Position numbers and translations under genes: made by a program. Under the pieces are notes generated by a model. It did not search any database. It was not told where the DNA came from and worked only from the letters and a program-made list of their open reading frames with translations. Positions 9,828-22,189 of a stretch of DNA of 64,000 nucleotides are shown in pieces. Within the stretch, counting starts at the first letter, position 1, and each line of letters starts with the position of its first letter. Source of the stretch: Cycas panzhihuaensis (Eukaryota; Cycadophyta); the NCBI GenBank assembly GCA_023213395.1, contig CM041465.1, positions 126,177,741 to 126,241,740 on the forward strand. Direction: 5' to 3'.

Positions 9828-11540
9828 GAATTACTATTAATACATATATGAAAAATAAATATTAAAGTTGTAAGTATTATGAATGAGGAAAAAATCAAGG
9901 ATTATAATAAGAGAAACTATTTTATAAATGGGCTAAATTCTAAAGCAAGGGCCACAATGGTGACTCATTCCTTGAAATGCTTCCATTTCACACATGAGTT
10001 GGTATTACACTTTGTGAAAGAAATGGACATTTAAAAAGGCAGCCATAAACCTTAGTATTTAGATCATGAGACAAAATGTAATTATTAAGAAGCCAAAATA
10101 TAAATAAACCTTGCTATTAAGTAACAAAAATAAAGGAGACCTTAAAAGTAGAAGCCTTTGAAAAGGAAGTCACAAGGTTAAAGTTATAACGAAAGAAACC
10201 TCAACTTACTATGGAGAAAAAGAATAAAAAAATATAGGGGTAACGAACCATAATTGAAAACATGGTGTCACATTTGTGATAATAATTCATATTTTAGTAA
10301 AAAATGTGACATAAATGAGAAGAATAATATGGCAAAAAAGTAAAGTACATGGTGTTGTATTTTTGATATGGACAACCATAATATGACTAAACACTATTTT
10401 AATATATGTAAAACAAACCAATACGGTACAAGTTATGGAAGAAGGAACAACTTAACCATGATGTAATATACTAATGACGCAGGAAGGTATGTGAAAAAAT
10501 AATAATGCATGAAGAGAGAGTAAAGGAAATGTACTAAATCAACTAAAATAATAGAGATAAAATTGATCTATCCTCATAGAAAATACCTATAGAGAGATCA
10601 AACATCACCTAATAAGAAGGTTGTCAAAATCTAAGAGGTCCACTAGAGCATATATGCCCAAACTATTGAGAAAAGTATGTGCTTGGCCAGTTGTAGATAC
10701 CCTTCATAAAGAAGAATGTCCTATCCTAACCCAGACTCTTAAATATACCTAAAACACTAGACTCAATCTTAAAATATGAGAAGGGACTAACTAGAGTAAG
10801 AGGCCTAAAGGAGTTAAGACCATAGGATCCATATGATCATTGGTAGGTTCTTGGAAAATTATCAATAGTAGTGACTCATCTCACATAAGTTTGAGATAGG
10901 CTAATAGTATATGCATTTAACTCCAACTAGCATCAAGCTCTAATAGGTAAAATAAAAAGAGGTCACTGCTCTCAATAAGATGAATAGAGTTCACTCAGTT
11001 GTTGAGGCCACACATATAAATGCATAGTGAGGGTAGATGCCCACCATTAGGCCAATCAGGATATGAATCGTAAGACTCTTCTTACATAAGGCCAAAAGAT
11101 CACCTCTCTCATCTAATGGTTAAATCTAGGTTCAAAGAAAGTGATCTACCTTATTTGTAAAAGAATACGTACTTTGAGATATTATGTATCTTGATATATT
11201 TTGTATATGCAAGAAGATAATTTATATCTTCTTATTGTTTAGGAGATTAAAGTCAAATAATTATTGTTGAATTAATTTCTAGGTGTGATGTTGATGTAGT
11301 CTAAAGTAAATAAATGGCAATTTATTATTTTGAATCAAATAAGAAAACCAATGACAAAAAATAGTTAAATTTAAGAATCAAAATGTTTACTAGATGAATA
11401 AAGAGCATAGAAGCTGTTTTCTTTCATTACGTTTGGATGTTACTAATATTGACAACACAACGTAGATGACACAATATCAGGAGCGAATGATTCCCAGGGA
11501 TTACATCTACATTCATTTTAGTTTGTAGAAATGGTGCTTC
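9828..11540 (-). other. Copia-derived AT-rich stretch without coding signal
   Basis: About 1.7 kb lies downstream of the reverse-transcriptase remnant in copia orientation. It is repeated at 53645-55360 and 57835-59550. Neither RNase H nor LTR borders could be identified. It may hold the copia 3' region and LTR. Confidence 0.4.
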
Positions 11541-11559
11541 AAAGCTTCCTTAGTTGAAA

Positions 11560-11835
11560 GATGTTCCCTTAGGTCAAACTTCAACAAACCTCGAAGATGG
11601 GGTGTTGTTTGAAGAAAACGTCTTCTTTAAGGTCTCTATTGAGGAAAGTACCCTTCACATCCATTTGCTAAATGTGCCAATTAAATTAGATTGCTAAGGA
11701 CATAACCAAATGGAATGTGATCACATTGGCTACCGGTGCAAAGGTCTTATCATAATCAATCCCCTCTTGTTATTTAAAACCTCTTGCTATAACATGAGCT
11801 TTGCGAGTGTCATACTTTGTAAGGCCTTTTAATAG
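11560..11835 (-). pseudogene. Copia reverse transcriptase N-terminal remnant, copy 1
   Basis: The minus-strand translation shows ARGFK, GIDYDKTFAPVANV and QMDVKGTFLNRDLKED, the start of the Ty1/copia reverse transcriptase. Stops and a frameshift interrupt it. The catalytic YVDD part and RNase H are not present downstream, where non-coding sequence follows. Confidence 0.8.
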
Positions 11836-11856
11836 TTATGGGAGGAGGAACATCCA

Positions 11857-12045
11857 TTAATAATTATTATACCCATTAGGATTTAGTTGAATGCTAGTGG
11901 CTTCCACGTGAAGTTCATCAACTAAAATTGGAGGTAAAGTTATACTTTCTTGAGTTGTTGATGTAGATGCTACTAGAATCGATGAAGGAGCTGAAGTGTA
12001 GGAGGAGGCTAGTTTTGGTGGCTCCACAAATTGTCCAAGAGTCAC
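11857..12045 (-). pseudogene. Copia integrase/RT linker, copy 1
   Basis: A short open frame (TLGQFVEPPKLASS...) lies between the integrase and reverse-transcriptase remnants. It is Ser/Thr/Pro-rich, as is usual for the polyprotein linker of copia elements. Four further copies occur in the array. Confidence 0.55.
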
Positions 12046-12102
12046 TTAAGATACACAAACTACTTCTACTGCTATAATATAAGGTTGAGGTAAAGTTAGG
12101 TC

Positions 12103-12650
12103 CTATGAATCTTCTATAAATATTATATCCCGTGTTGCGTAAACTTGGTTACCAACTATGTCAAATAATTTATAGGCTTTACAACTAAGTACATAGCTAA
12201 GGAAGATGCATTTCAGGCTCTTGTCATCAAGCTTCTTTTTGTTTTCCTTTGAAATATATTTATATTCCATGCATCCAAAGATCTTCACGAGTACTACCGA
12301 TGGTTTCTGACCTGACCAAACTTCTTCAAGAGTAATATTCCTAACTGCAATTCTAGGACTTATGTTGGTTAGATAAGTAGTTATGGTTGTGGCATCAACC
12401 CAAGATCTGGTGGTAAGATTTGCAACACTATGCATGGCGTTTCCTTTATTTATCAATGTCTAATTCATTCTTTTGACTACACCATTTTGTTGAAGTGTGT
12501 GGGGAGCTGGGAACTGATGTTGGATGCCATGTTCCTTGCCCAAAATGTTGAACTGATTAGAAATATACTCTAAGCCACCATTATCAGATCTAAGGAGCTT
12601 AATTATCATTCTACTTTTCTTTTCTATAGTAGCTTTGAACTCTTTGAATT
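12103..12650 (-). pseudogene. Copia integrase core and C-terminal part, copy 1
   Basis: Minus-strand frames give LLRSDNGG, then HTLQQNGVVKRMN, then EEVWSGQKPSVVLVKIFGCMEY and KKLDDKSLKCIFLSYV, ending RDIIFIEDS. This is the Ty1/copia integrase. The catalytic Glu expected in the VxERxN motif is Lys (VVKRMN). A stop codon follows the Asn of that motif. Both defects are shared by all five copies in the window. Confidence 0.85.
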
Positions 12651-13298
12651 TATTTAGGGTTTTATACTTATTTATCAGGAAATAGACCTACATTTTCCTT
12701 CAGAAGTCATCTATGAATGTGATGAAATGCCAGTTTTTATTGAGTAGTTAGACGGGTACCAACCTGTAAATTTCTGGGTGGACCATCTCTAACGGTGTTG
12801 GGGATCTTGATATGTTCTTAGAAAATTTTCTCGTTAGTGCTTTTCTATTAAGCAAGCCTCACATATGTTGTACCTCTTAATTTTATGTAAACCATGTACT
12901 ATTTAGAGCTTAAACATGAGGTCCAAGCTTTGTATATTTAACTGACTTAGGCATTAATGCCATAGGTATACTTTGGAGCTATTTGAGGTGACAATTTCCT
13001 TTCAATATGAGAATTCACCTGGTTCTTGTATACAAGGGGACTCTTCATTAATGACTTCATTTACCTTATCAATTTGAGTTGTGTTGGGCATTGAACAAGC
13101 TTCATTTTATGGAGTAGTTGTAATGGGGATACCACCCAACCTATATAGGCCACCATCTTCATGTCGTATGGGCATAGGTTTGCATGTTGCATGATCTGCG
13201 ATTCTACTAATGCCCTAGCCAAAAAGGATATCTAAATTATGTTTGTTTATTTCCTTGATAGAGAGCAAGTTCGTCTCCATTTCAGGTGCAAGGAAATG
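12650..13298 (-). pseudogene. Copia GAG-pre-integrase and integrase zinc region, copy 1
   Basis: The stretch matches the better preserved zinc region at 14935-15129 and the pre-integrase stretch near 62900. Reading frames are broken. It ends at a duplication joint near 13300, where the sequence jumps to the region downstream of reverse transcriptase. Confidence 0.6.
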
Positions 13299-13749
13299 AT
13301 CACCTGTCTCATCTAATGATTAAATCTAGGTTTGAAAAAAGTGATCTACGTTATTTGTAAAAGAATAAGGACCTTGAGATATTATGTATCTTGATTTATT
13401 TTGTATATGCAAGAAAATAATTTATATCTTCTTGTCGTTTAGGAGATTAAAGTCAAATAATTATTGTTCAACTAATTGCAAGGCGTGATGTTGATGTACT
13501 CTAAAGACAATTCATTGTTTTCAATCAAATAAGAAAAATCATGCCAAAAAATAATTAAATTTAAGAATCGAAATATTTACTAGTTGAATAAAGAGCGTAG
13601 AAGCCATTTTCTTTCATTGTGTTTGGACGTTACTAATATTGACAACACAACGTAGACGACGCACTATTAGGAGCGAATGATTCCCAGGGATTACATCTAC
13701 GTTCATTTTAGTTTGTAGAAATGGTGCTTCAAAGCTTCCTTAGTAGAAA

Positions 13750-14025
13750 GACGTTCCCTTGGGTCAAACTTCAACAAACCTCTAAGATGGGGTGTTGTTT
13801 GAAGAAAACCTCTTCTTTAAGGTCTCTATTGAGGAAAGTACCCTTCACATCCATTTGCTAAATATGTTAATTAAATTAGATTGCTAGGGACATAACCAAA
13901 TGGAATGTGATCACATTGGCTACCGGTGCACAGGTCTTATCATAATCAATCCCTTCTTGTTATTTAAAACCTCTTGCTATAAGGCGAGCTTTGCGAGTGT
14001 CATACTTTGTAAGGCCTTTTAACAG
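13750..14025 (-). pseudogene. Copia reverse transcriptase remnant, copy 2
   Basis: Same truncated domain as copy 1, with its own extra changes. It again shows the TFAPVANV and MDVKGTFLN motifs interrupted by stops. Confidence 0.75.
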
Positions 14026-14292
14026 TTATAGGAGGAGGAACATCCATTAATAATTGTTATACCCATTAGGATTTAGTTGAATGCTAGTGGCTTCCACGTG
14101 AAGTTCATCAACTAAAATTAGAGGTAAAGTTATACTTTCTTGAGTTGTTGATGTAGATGCTACTAGAATCGATGAAGGAGCTGGAGTGTAGGAGGAGGCT
14201 AGTTTTGGTGGCTCCACTATTTGTCCAAGAGTCACTTAATATATATAAACTACTTCTACTGCTATAATATAAGGTTGAGGTGAAGGTAGGTC

Positions 14293-14830
14293 CTATGAAT
14301 CTTCTATAAATATTATATCCCGTGTTGTGTAAACTTGGTTACCAACTATGCGAAACACTTTATAGGCTTTACAACCAAGTACATAGCTAAGGAAGATGCA
14401 TTCCAGGCTCTTGTCATCAAGCTTCTTTTTGTTTTCCTTTGAAATATATTTATATTCCATGCATTCAAAGATCTTCACGAGTACTACCGATGGTTTCTGA
14501 CCTGACTAAACTTTTTCAAGAGTAATATTCCTAACCACAATTCTAGGACTTATGTTGGTTAGATAAGTAGTAATGGTTGTGGCATCAACCCAAGATCTAG
14601 TGGTAAGATTTGCAACACTCAGCATGGCTTTTCCGTTATTTATCAATGTCTAATTCATTCTTTTGACTACACCATTTTGTTGAGGTGTGTGGGTAGTTGG
14701 GAACTGATGTTGGATGCCATGTTCCTTGCCCAAAATGTTGAACTGATTAGGAATATACTCACCACCATTATCAGATCTAAGGAGCTTGATTATCATTCTA
14801 CTTTTCTTTTCTATGGTAGCTTTGAACTCT
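14293..14830 (-). pseudogene. Copia integrase remnant, copy 2
   Basis: Frames contain RSDNGGEY, TPQQNGVVKRMN with Lys at the catalytic Glu, and KKLDDKSLECIFLSYVLG. The stop after the VVKRMN motif is the same as in copy 1. A frameshift or start loss shortens the open part to 14293-14478. Confidence 0.8.
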
Positions 14831-14934
14831 TTGAATTTATTTAGGGTTTTATACTTATTTCTCAGGAAATAGACCTACATTTTCCTTGAGAAGTCATCTA
14901 TGAATGTGATGAAATGCCAGTTTTTATTGAGTGG

Positions 14935-15129
14935 TTAGACAGGTACCAACCCACAAATTTCTGGGTGGACAATCACTAATGGCACTAAGGATCTCCATGC
15001 ATTCTTAGAAGGAAAATTTTCTCGTGAGTGCTGTTCTATTAGGCAAACCTTACATATGTTGTTGTACCTCTTAATTTTATGTAAACCATGCACCATTTGG
15101 AGCTTAAACATGAGGTCCAAGCTTTGCAT
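14935..15129 (-). pseudogene. Copia integrase zinc-binding region, copy 2
   Basis: An open stretch reads MVHGLHKIKR, then CKVCLIEQHSRENFP and VHPEICG. This is the GAG-pre-integrase and zinc-binding start of a copia integrase, in which the CxxC pair is visible. Confidence 0.75.
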
Positions 15130-15588
15130 ATTTAAATGACTTAGGCATTAATTCCATTATCAACTTATTCATTTACCTTATCAATTTGAGCTAGGTTGGG
15201 AATTGAACAAGCTTCAGTTTATGGAGTAGTTGTAAGGGGGATACCACCTAACCTATATAGGCCACCATCTTCATGTCTTATGGCCACAAGTTTGCATGTT
15301 GTATGGTCTGCGATTCTACTCATACCCTAGCCAAAGAAGACATCTAAATTTTGTTTGTTTATTTCATTGATAGAGAGCAAGTTCATCTCCATTTCAGGTG
15401 TAAGGAATATATTATTGATGTGGTGCCTCATATTAGAGTCCTTCAAAGCTATTGGAGCCCTACCAATTTTGGTCATTATCATAAGTTAAATTATAACCAA
15501 ATGTGATAGTTTGAGTATCAATTGGGCGGGTCTCTTCTAACATTTTTTCTAATCCGATCATATATCTCATTGCACCTGACTTAAGGAG

Positions 15589-15593
15589 CCATG
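15589..15593. repeat. Target site duplication CCATG, left side of H
   Basis: CCATG directly precedes the LTR start TGTTTCA at 15594. The same five bases follow the LTR end at 52370. A related uninterrupted copia copy at about 63110-63140 has a single CCATG at this point. Confidence 0.95.
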
Positions 15594-15651
15594 TGTTTCA
15601 CGGCTTCCGGGAATAGATACGGAGCGGTCGACTCAGGTAAGTGCAGGTATG
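15594..15651 (+). mobile_element. 5' LTR of H, piece 1
   Basis: The first 58 bp match 49608-49665 of the 3' LTR. They include the CTCAGGTAAGT donor-like site and end with GTATG, the target of the solo LTR. Confidence 0.9.
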
Positions 15652-18145
15652 TGAAACGCTCGCTACGGGGCGGTGATCCTACGTCTAGCAAACAGATACA
15701 AGAATGCACTATGTTAACTAAGCCAGATAGCGAAGACCTCACCTCGCAGGACGTCCGTGCGCCGGAGCGCGGGTTCGGGACTGCAAGGTGCCTGGTTGCT
15801 TCTAGGTAGCCGTGCAAAAACAAGGCCTTCCTACCCTTCGGATGGTCGGGAAGGAAAGGAAACGCCTTGCGCGTTACATCTTCTCAAGGCAATGAGAAGG
15901 CAACGAGGATAGGGGTAACTAATCCAATGTGCAAGCAGGTGTGGCTCGGGTACGATACAAATGGGCTATCTATGCTATACTATATAAAGCAAGAAAAATA
16001 ATATAAGAAAATGAATGTTTTCCCCTTTTATCCTTTATGTCCTTTTATCATTTCCTATCTATTCAGACAAGTGCATGAAAAGGAAATGGCACAAAAGGAA
16101 ACACGCGGGGAGCCAGGGGAATACCTGGATTCGGCGTTTGAGTGGAGGTACAGCTTGTCTCTCTAAGTCCCACTCCTTCTTTCTCCTTCCTCCGCGTATG
16201 CAATGCCGATCGATGGTGGTAGAGGGGTCCACTTACCTCCCCTTGAGCATGCAAAACTAAATGAAATGAAAGGAACGGAAAAGAATCTTGAAACTAAGAA
16301 AGAGAAGTATCATGCAGGGAGCTAACCAGCAATGGGCTCGTCCCACGTAACACTTTGCCAACGCGATCCTGCAAACAAGTAAGAAAGGCACCTTCGTCTC
16401 GGAAGAGAGGCCGCAAAATTTACCAAGAAATATATGTATATGTATGAACTGAAATCAACCGAAACTAAGATCTAAACTATGCATGAAAATATTGCAAAAT
16501 GAAATAACAGCATATGAGAAATACTCACACTACCATGTACCATGAAAGCATACGAAATGAAACTGAGTATGGCCTCGTGATGGCTAACTCACCCACGGGA
16601 GGACTCCACGGAACTCGGGGAGGAAACAGTAATTGGCAACGGGGTAGTGATGGGTTATCTATGCCAAACGGGAAGCTCAAACCAAATCTCCTAAACTTCC
16701 CTAGCCCATTCCCTAAGAAAGCGTGGGTGGTAAAGGGAGAGAGGACAAGGGATGGAACCCTTAGGGAGAAGGATGGCAATGGGGGACGGAACCCCGCCTA
16801 CCTCCCTCAAATCCTCGTACGGATGCCTTTACACCAGCTAACTCGAGAAAAGGTGAAAGAGATAGCTTACGGAAAATGGACGGGCTCCCAAGAAACACAA
16901 GAAAATACCTCTAACCTAGAGCAGCACTATGGGAAAGCTGTGGCTAACTAGGATCATCTTTATTTAGGAGCAAAAGAACTAAAATAGCAGAGAAAAGAAA
17001 GAAATGAACTACTTGCAAGTAAAAGTAAGAGAGTTGTAAGAAAAAAATAAGGAGTTGCAAGTAAAAACTAAGAAATACCTTGTATGGGAGATTAAGCATG
17101 CATTTTGCCACTTAGAACAGCAGCAATAAACAATATCTAGGGGCTGGTTTTGAGTGATTCTGCAAGGGTACGGCTGAAGGGAGCTCCTTGCAAGTTTGGA
17201 GCTTTGGAGTTGATCCTTGAGACAGCTTTTTGGGTGAAGAAGATCCTTGAATCCTTGAGCACCTGCAAGAGGAATGGAGTCGGTGGAAAGCAAGGGGCAA
17301 AGAATGGCCCTGCAAAATCCAGCTGATGGCAGCCCACTTCACCTTCTCCAGTTGCTGTGTATGAAGTTGTTTTGTTTCCTGTGTGTTTTTCCTGTGTAAA
17401 GCTGAGAGTTTCTCTTGGGAGTTTTAAAAATGAGCAAAAAGTCCTCAAAAATGGGGAGCAAAATCCCCTTTATCCCCTGTTCACAGCAGGTGAATGTTGG
17501 GGATGTCAGGGCGTCTCCAATCGAATGAAGCCACGTGGCAGTTTCACGAAAAAAGCGGAAACTGTCGCGTGGTTCTCTTTTTTTAAATTTCAAGCGAGTA
17601 CACGACAAACTCTGTGATTCCAGTAAACTCTAGATCGCTAAGTTTATCGCAGACGACCTTAAACTAAAAAAAAGAGAAAAAAGAGCAGAAAAATCAGGTT
17701 TTGAGGCAAAAACAAACGCTAAACATGAGTTAGAGTAGCTGAGGGAATGCCGAGGTAGTGGGCAAGTACCCAAAATAATGCAAAGAGTCCTAACTAAGGG
17801 TTAAACCGGACTTAGGAAGGACTGCAACATAGGCAACATGTCATACCAAGAACAAATAAAAACTGACGGAAACATCCCGGGAGACCGTGGGGACAGTGGG
17901 TGGTCATGCGTCATCTGGTGTAGCATTCGCTACGGAATGCCCCCGTTGTGAGTCGTCATAGGCTGAAGGCATGCCGTGGGCATATGCGTAATGAACAAGT
18001 ACAAAAGCAATGTGTGCAGGCAGGCATATGTCAAGCAATCTACTCTAAATAACCTCAATCAAGCATGGGCAAGAAAGGTAAGAAAATATACTTGAACAAA
18101 CCTACGTCGATGCATCTCGAGTCCATTCCTAGTAACTGGGAAATA
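15652..18145 (-). mobile_element. Solo LTR of family M
   Basis: A 2494-bp LTR lies in minus orientation and matches 5950-8541 throughout. Plus-strand ends are TGAAACG and GGGAAATA; the terminal A of the TA corresponds to an original CA. It is flanked by GTATG on both sides (15647-15651 and 18146-18150), so it arose by insertion and later LTR-LTR recombination. The stem-loop GCATTC-CGTAGC-GAATGC lies at 17923-17940. No coding frame is supported. Confidence 0.93.
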
Positions 18146-18229
18146 GTATGCTTCTCACTTTTTCATTGTTTTCTGTTGTGATGAGTATCTGCTTGTATGT
18201 TATGATTTCGTAGATGGTCCTGTTGTCAT
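18146..18229 (+). mobile_element. 5' LTR of H, piece 2
   Basis: It continues the H LTR from GTATG through the acceptor-like TTTCGTAG at about 18206-18213 and matches 49661-49744. It ends at the 3' border of block D. Confidence 0.85.
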
Positions 18230-20755
18230 CCGACGCCTTGCTCTGGGATAACACTTTGGCCCGATAAGCGCGGGGAGAGATGGTGACGAAACGGTGGGAA
18301 GTGGAACCTACAAGGCAAGCAACTACCACCTTGAGCGCCCGTCTTGTGGGCGAGTCCGGGAGCTGCAAGGGAGTATGGCTACTACTGGGTGACCCTTCAC
18401 CCCCTTGGATAAAGAGGCGAAGGTACGTAAGATGACCCGAGTTGGCGGCGGCAGACCCTCCACCCTTGGGTGGCCGGAAGGAGAGAGAAAGAACCTAACA
18501 AGGATAGGCCAAAAGCAACCCTACACAACCTAACAGGGGACACGAGCAGCGGGAGGCGAGGTGCTCGTGCGGTTAGGGGAAGGAAGGAAAAGTAGGGATC
18601 AAGAAGGCTCCTACAACCTTTCCTACGGACAGTAAGGGGTGCATGCAAATGAAGTAAATACGTAACAAATAAACACAAGGTAATTTTCCTTTTAATCTTC
18701 AATGTCTTAATTACTAAGGAAGAAAAAGGAAAAGAACAAGAATACGCAAGAGGAGGAAATGTGTACCTGGCCAGGCGTGCGAGGTGATGTAGCCCGCGAG
18801 GAGTACCAACCGCTCCACGCAGCGTCTGGGATGTGAGGCGTAGTGGCGGGTGGCGAGGGCTTCCTTACCTTCCAGGAAAATAAGTGCAATCTGGGAAGAA
18901 AGAAGGAAGCTAACTAGGAAATGAGATAACGTAAGTTGTAACACATGCAAGAGGCGCTCACCGATAGAGAAATCAGCGGTAACGTTCTCCGTGCGTCTCA
19001 AATACACTGGCGACAAAGATCTTCCTCCTCCAGAAGGAGGGTACTAACATGCAACGCACAAGGTCTAACAATATATATATATCAACATAAGTCGAGAATC
19101 CAAATAGGCATGCATCAATGTTAGTCCAACGAGGAGGAAATCAAGGAAAAATACTCTAAATAAAGTGGGACAACAAGGTAAGCCTCGGAGTGGCCTCACA
19201 GCGCAAATGGTGCCCAAACCTCTCCCAGAGCCACGGGGCAGAGGAGAAAGTCAAGACTCAAGGCTAGAAAATAGTAGCAAAAGGGGCAAGAAAGACCCAA
19301 AGACACCCACGGGAACCGGATGCTACGAGGAGCAAGCAAGGTAACGGGAGCAAAGGCAAAGCCACGAATGGTAGTTGAGAACTACGAATGATTCCCAAAC
19401 ACGAGCAAGGGTCCCAAATCAGCGCAACTCGTGGCACTGGTTTAAGCGACCTGGAGTCTCTAAACCCTTGTTTAGATGGCCAAGAGCAACATGAGGCGAG
19501 AGGAAGCTTTGGAGGGCTTGGAGCCACCGGGAGCGTGGAAGGTGTCTGGAATCCACCGGCTCCTCTCCCAAAGCCTATGCAACCCCTCACTTGTTGCTTT
19601 GGGACAAAGACGCAGTAAGAGACAAGAGAAAGTGGAGCAAGTCCTCACAAAGGAAAGAGGATCAAACTTCAAGCAACAAACATGAACAAATGAGTGGAGC
19701 AAGAATATCGCAAAGAACTTAACAAAAAGTAAAGAGTACTGGGAGGAAGAGGCAAGGGGCTTGCCTCGGCCAAGGACAATGAAGGAGGTGGAAAAAGCGG
19801 CCCGGATGCAGAGCAGGCGGGTTTGAGGCCTGCTACGAAGTATGATGGAGAACACACCGCAAGCGTGGGGCTCATGGATCGCTGGATAGAGACCGCTAGA
19901 AACCACTTCAAAGGCCCTCTCAGGCGCTTGAGGGGTTGAGGAATGTCTCAACCGAGAAGGAGAGTGGTATGTATGAAGCGTGCAGGTCCGGTTGCGTGAA
20001 GTGACAGAAAGGCGAGCAGGCGAGAGAGTTTTCTTGAGTAACTTCCAAAGTGAGTAAAAGATCCAAAAAAGGTCCCAAAAGATGCTTAAGTACTAAAGCA
20101 AAACCCTAAAATACGCGAATAGGGCACGGCTGGAAGGGAAAAAAGGCGCGAACCACGTGGCGCTTCGATAAATGCGAAATTGCCACTACGGATTTTAAAA
20201 ACAAGCAGAGGCAGTCGTCTGCGGAAATTTTAAGCGATCATGCGGATATTCAGTGATGGCGAAAATTCCAATGCATCACAAGATCACTGGCGATCTGCGA
20301 AGATTACGGCCAGTATGCAGGAGACACAAATGGGGCCCAACCTGGGGTCAGTGAGGGGCAAGCGGTAGAAAGGCTAAGGACAACTAAAACACCCACCGGG
20401 AGCAAACAAGCCAAGAAACGGGCCCACGGAGGCGAAATAGGCCCCAAATGAGGTGGCAAGCTAACCAAGCGACGATGAGACATCACGGGTGGAGGTGGCG
20501 CAAACCGGTGGATCCAGGAGAGAGGAGGCGGATCACGGGAAGTATTACGGTCACTGTGGTGCCACACTCGCTAAGAGTGTGCCCTGCTATAGTCGTCATA
20601 GGCTAAACATAGGTGTGGACGACGACCGTGCCGCCCACAAAGTCATACGCATGCAAATATGTGGCGGACAATCGGTACACAAAAGTGATGATAATGCTAG
20701 AGACATACACACTTACCGAGTCGGTGATTCCAGTATCCATTCCGGGCCGGAAACA
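18230..20755 (-). mobile_element. LTR A of block D
   Basis: On the minus strand it starts TGTTTCC at 20755 and ends near 18230 after GTTATCCCAGAG. It aligns with LTR B (28799-31341). The D version of the LTR stem-loop is at 20561-20583. Open frames inside are short and unsupported. Confidence 0.85.
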
Positions 20756-20775
20756 CTTATGGCGTGAGCCTCGCC
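20756..20775 (-). promoter_or_regulatory. Polypurine-tract position of unit A
   Basis: On the minus strand GAGGCTCACGCCATAAG precedes the LTR start. Unit B reads CCATAAGGG here, so two G appear lost in A. The purine run is short for this element type. Confidence 0.45.
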
Positions 20776-21179
20776 AGCTCGGAGGCGATCACGATGGCGA
20801 ATCCGGCAACACAATCGATGCACATGTGTATATAGATATATCAATCAAGATCGGATCGGTAGGCAAGGGTCTTGGCGGTGTCGTGGCGGACGCGTGGATC
20901 TGAAGCGGCGGTGGAGACAACATAGGGCCGCCTATGAGCCACCGAAACCGACGGGAGAAAGAGGCAGTGAGGGGTGCCCCACCACAATGAATGCAAGGAG
21001 CATGCGGGACCACATGGGGAACAAATGGTGGGTACCATAGTTTTACCTCGTTAGCAACCCGATTTGGAGGTGCGAGCAAATCATGAGCGGAGGCGATACG
21101 GCACCGAGGCTTGGGCGGCAGGAAGGCCAAGCAAGACTCGGGGACGGTCGTGAGGCGGGCAGGCGGCGCTCAGGATGAG

Positions 21180-21560
21180 GCGAACAAGGCTATCTGCCTC
21201 GGCATTGAGGCAGGGATATCTTGGATATCAACGGAAGAGAAACGGGCGGGAGGGATCTGGCGGCGAAGCAAGAGTCCTCAAGTGAGGGCATCGCACCCGG
21301 TGAGACACGGGTGAGATGAGACACCACAACTTGAGAGTCGCAGAGCAAAACAATGGGTCCGTGATGGAAACGAAGGGCATCGGTAAGGGCTTCGATGGCA
21401 ATTATACTCGGCTTCATTGTTGGTAGCCTCGGGAGGAAGATCCCAGGCGGAGGAGATCATAACTGGAAGGGTGCGGAGAATCCACGCGGTGAAGGTCGAG
21501 GGTTCTGCGGCCCGTCGGTAAAGATGTAACGGACATAGGTGACACAAAATCCAAGCGGAT
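21180..21560 (-). pseudogene. Archaeal-type RNase H, unit A
   Basis: Shifting minus-strand frames show PPEATNNEAEY, RFHHGPIVLLCDSQVVVSHL and the Asp near the C-terminal end, as in the H copy. The catalytic residues can be found, but at least four frameshifts split them. Many of these lie at CAG/CTG or CG words where unit B differs, so part of the damage could be sequence error. Confidence 0.75.
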
Positions 21561-22170
21561 GATCAGTGATGAAGGCAACACTTAGAAAACAGACAACAGG
21601 TGGCCGTCAAGGGTAGGAGGACCTAGCAATGAGGTAACCCAGGGGCGGGGCCACAGCAGATGAACATGGATGGACAGTTTGGCAGAGGAAAGCACGGGCC
21701 TCCAGGGGGTCATATATAGGACCATATGATTGTACCCCTGAGGACACCGGCTTCCCAGGATGTATGATGACATGATTTTGATATGTGTACGTGCATGGGG
21801 TGAGTGTTATGTTGTGTAGTAGGTGATTCATGTTATGAATATTTTATAGTATGATGCACACGTTTCCTTCCATGTATAACCACACACCTAACAGGGGCAC
21901 ACACCACCAGTGGCGGGGCGACATGGAGGTGTGAGGTTAGGAAGCAGACGGCATACATGTCTGTGGAGAGCATAGCGGGATATGCGAAGGAAGCGCCAGA
22001 CAGGAAAGAGGGGCAACAATGCCCCAGCGTCCTCAGTTGGGAGATGCCCAAGCTAGAGGACCAAGGTTCCCAAGAGGATACGGAACCGGGTTCGCAGACG
22101 GAACCGAGAGAGACAAAGCGGGGTCCATCTTAAATAGCCATTCTACACGCTTTGGGAAGAATGGGGACAA
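21561..22170 (-). other. Spacer between integrase and aRNH in unit A, PMD module absent
   Basis: About 600 bp joins the integrase tail to the RNase H start. It contains the same GGTACAATCATATG and TATATATGACCCCCTGG blocks seen in H near 45566-45599. The sequence then passes directly to the CTCATTGCTAGG block that lies at 48664 in H. The ~3-kb antisense module of H is therefore missing here. Confidence 0.75.
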
Positions 22171-22189
22171 CCTAAGATGGTAGTTTAGG

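Larger units (their letters stand above)
13300..15488 (-). repeat. Second unit of a 2.19-kb tandem duplication in the copia array
   Basis: It repeats 11098-13298 in the same order and orientation, including reverse transcriptase (about 13750-14025), linker (14047-14235) and integrase (14293-14830). Differences are mostly single bases. The joint at 13300 links pre-integrase sequence to the region beyond reverse transcriptase, so no LTR lies between the units. Confidence 0.85.
9828..15588 (-). mobile_element. Decayed Ty1/copia array, left half
   Basis: AT-rich sequence with minus-strand copia integrase and reverse-transcriptase remnants in two copies. They are related by a tandem duplication of about 2.19 kb (11098-13298 and 13300-15488). 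All frames carry stops. The right half resumes at 52376 after element H. No LTR pair could be recognised. Confidence 0.85.

Noticed and set aside
19264-19951. Overlapping open frames of 70-160 codons in the D LTRs (also 30055-30695)
   Set aside because: They lie inside LTRs, overlap on both strands, show no motif and do not keep frame between LTR A and LTR B.
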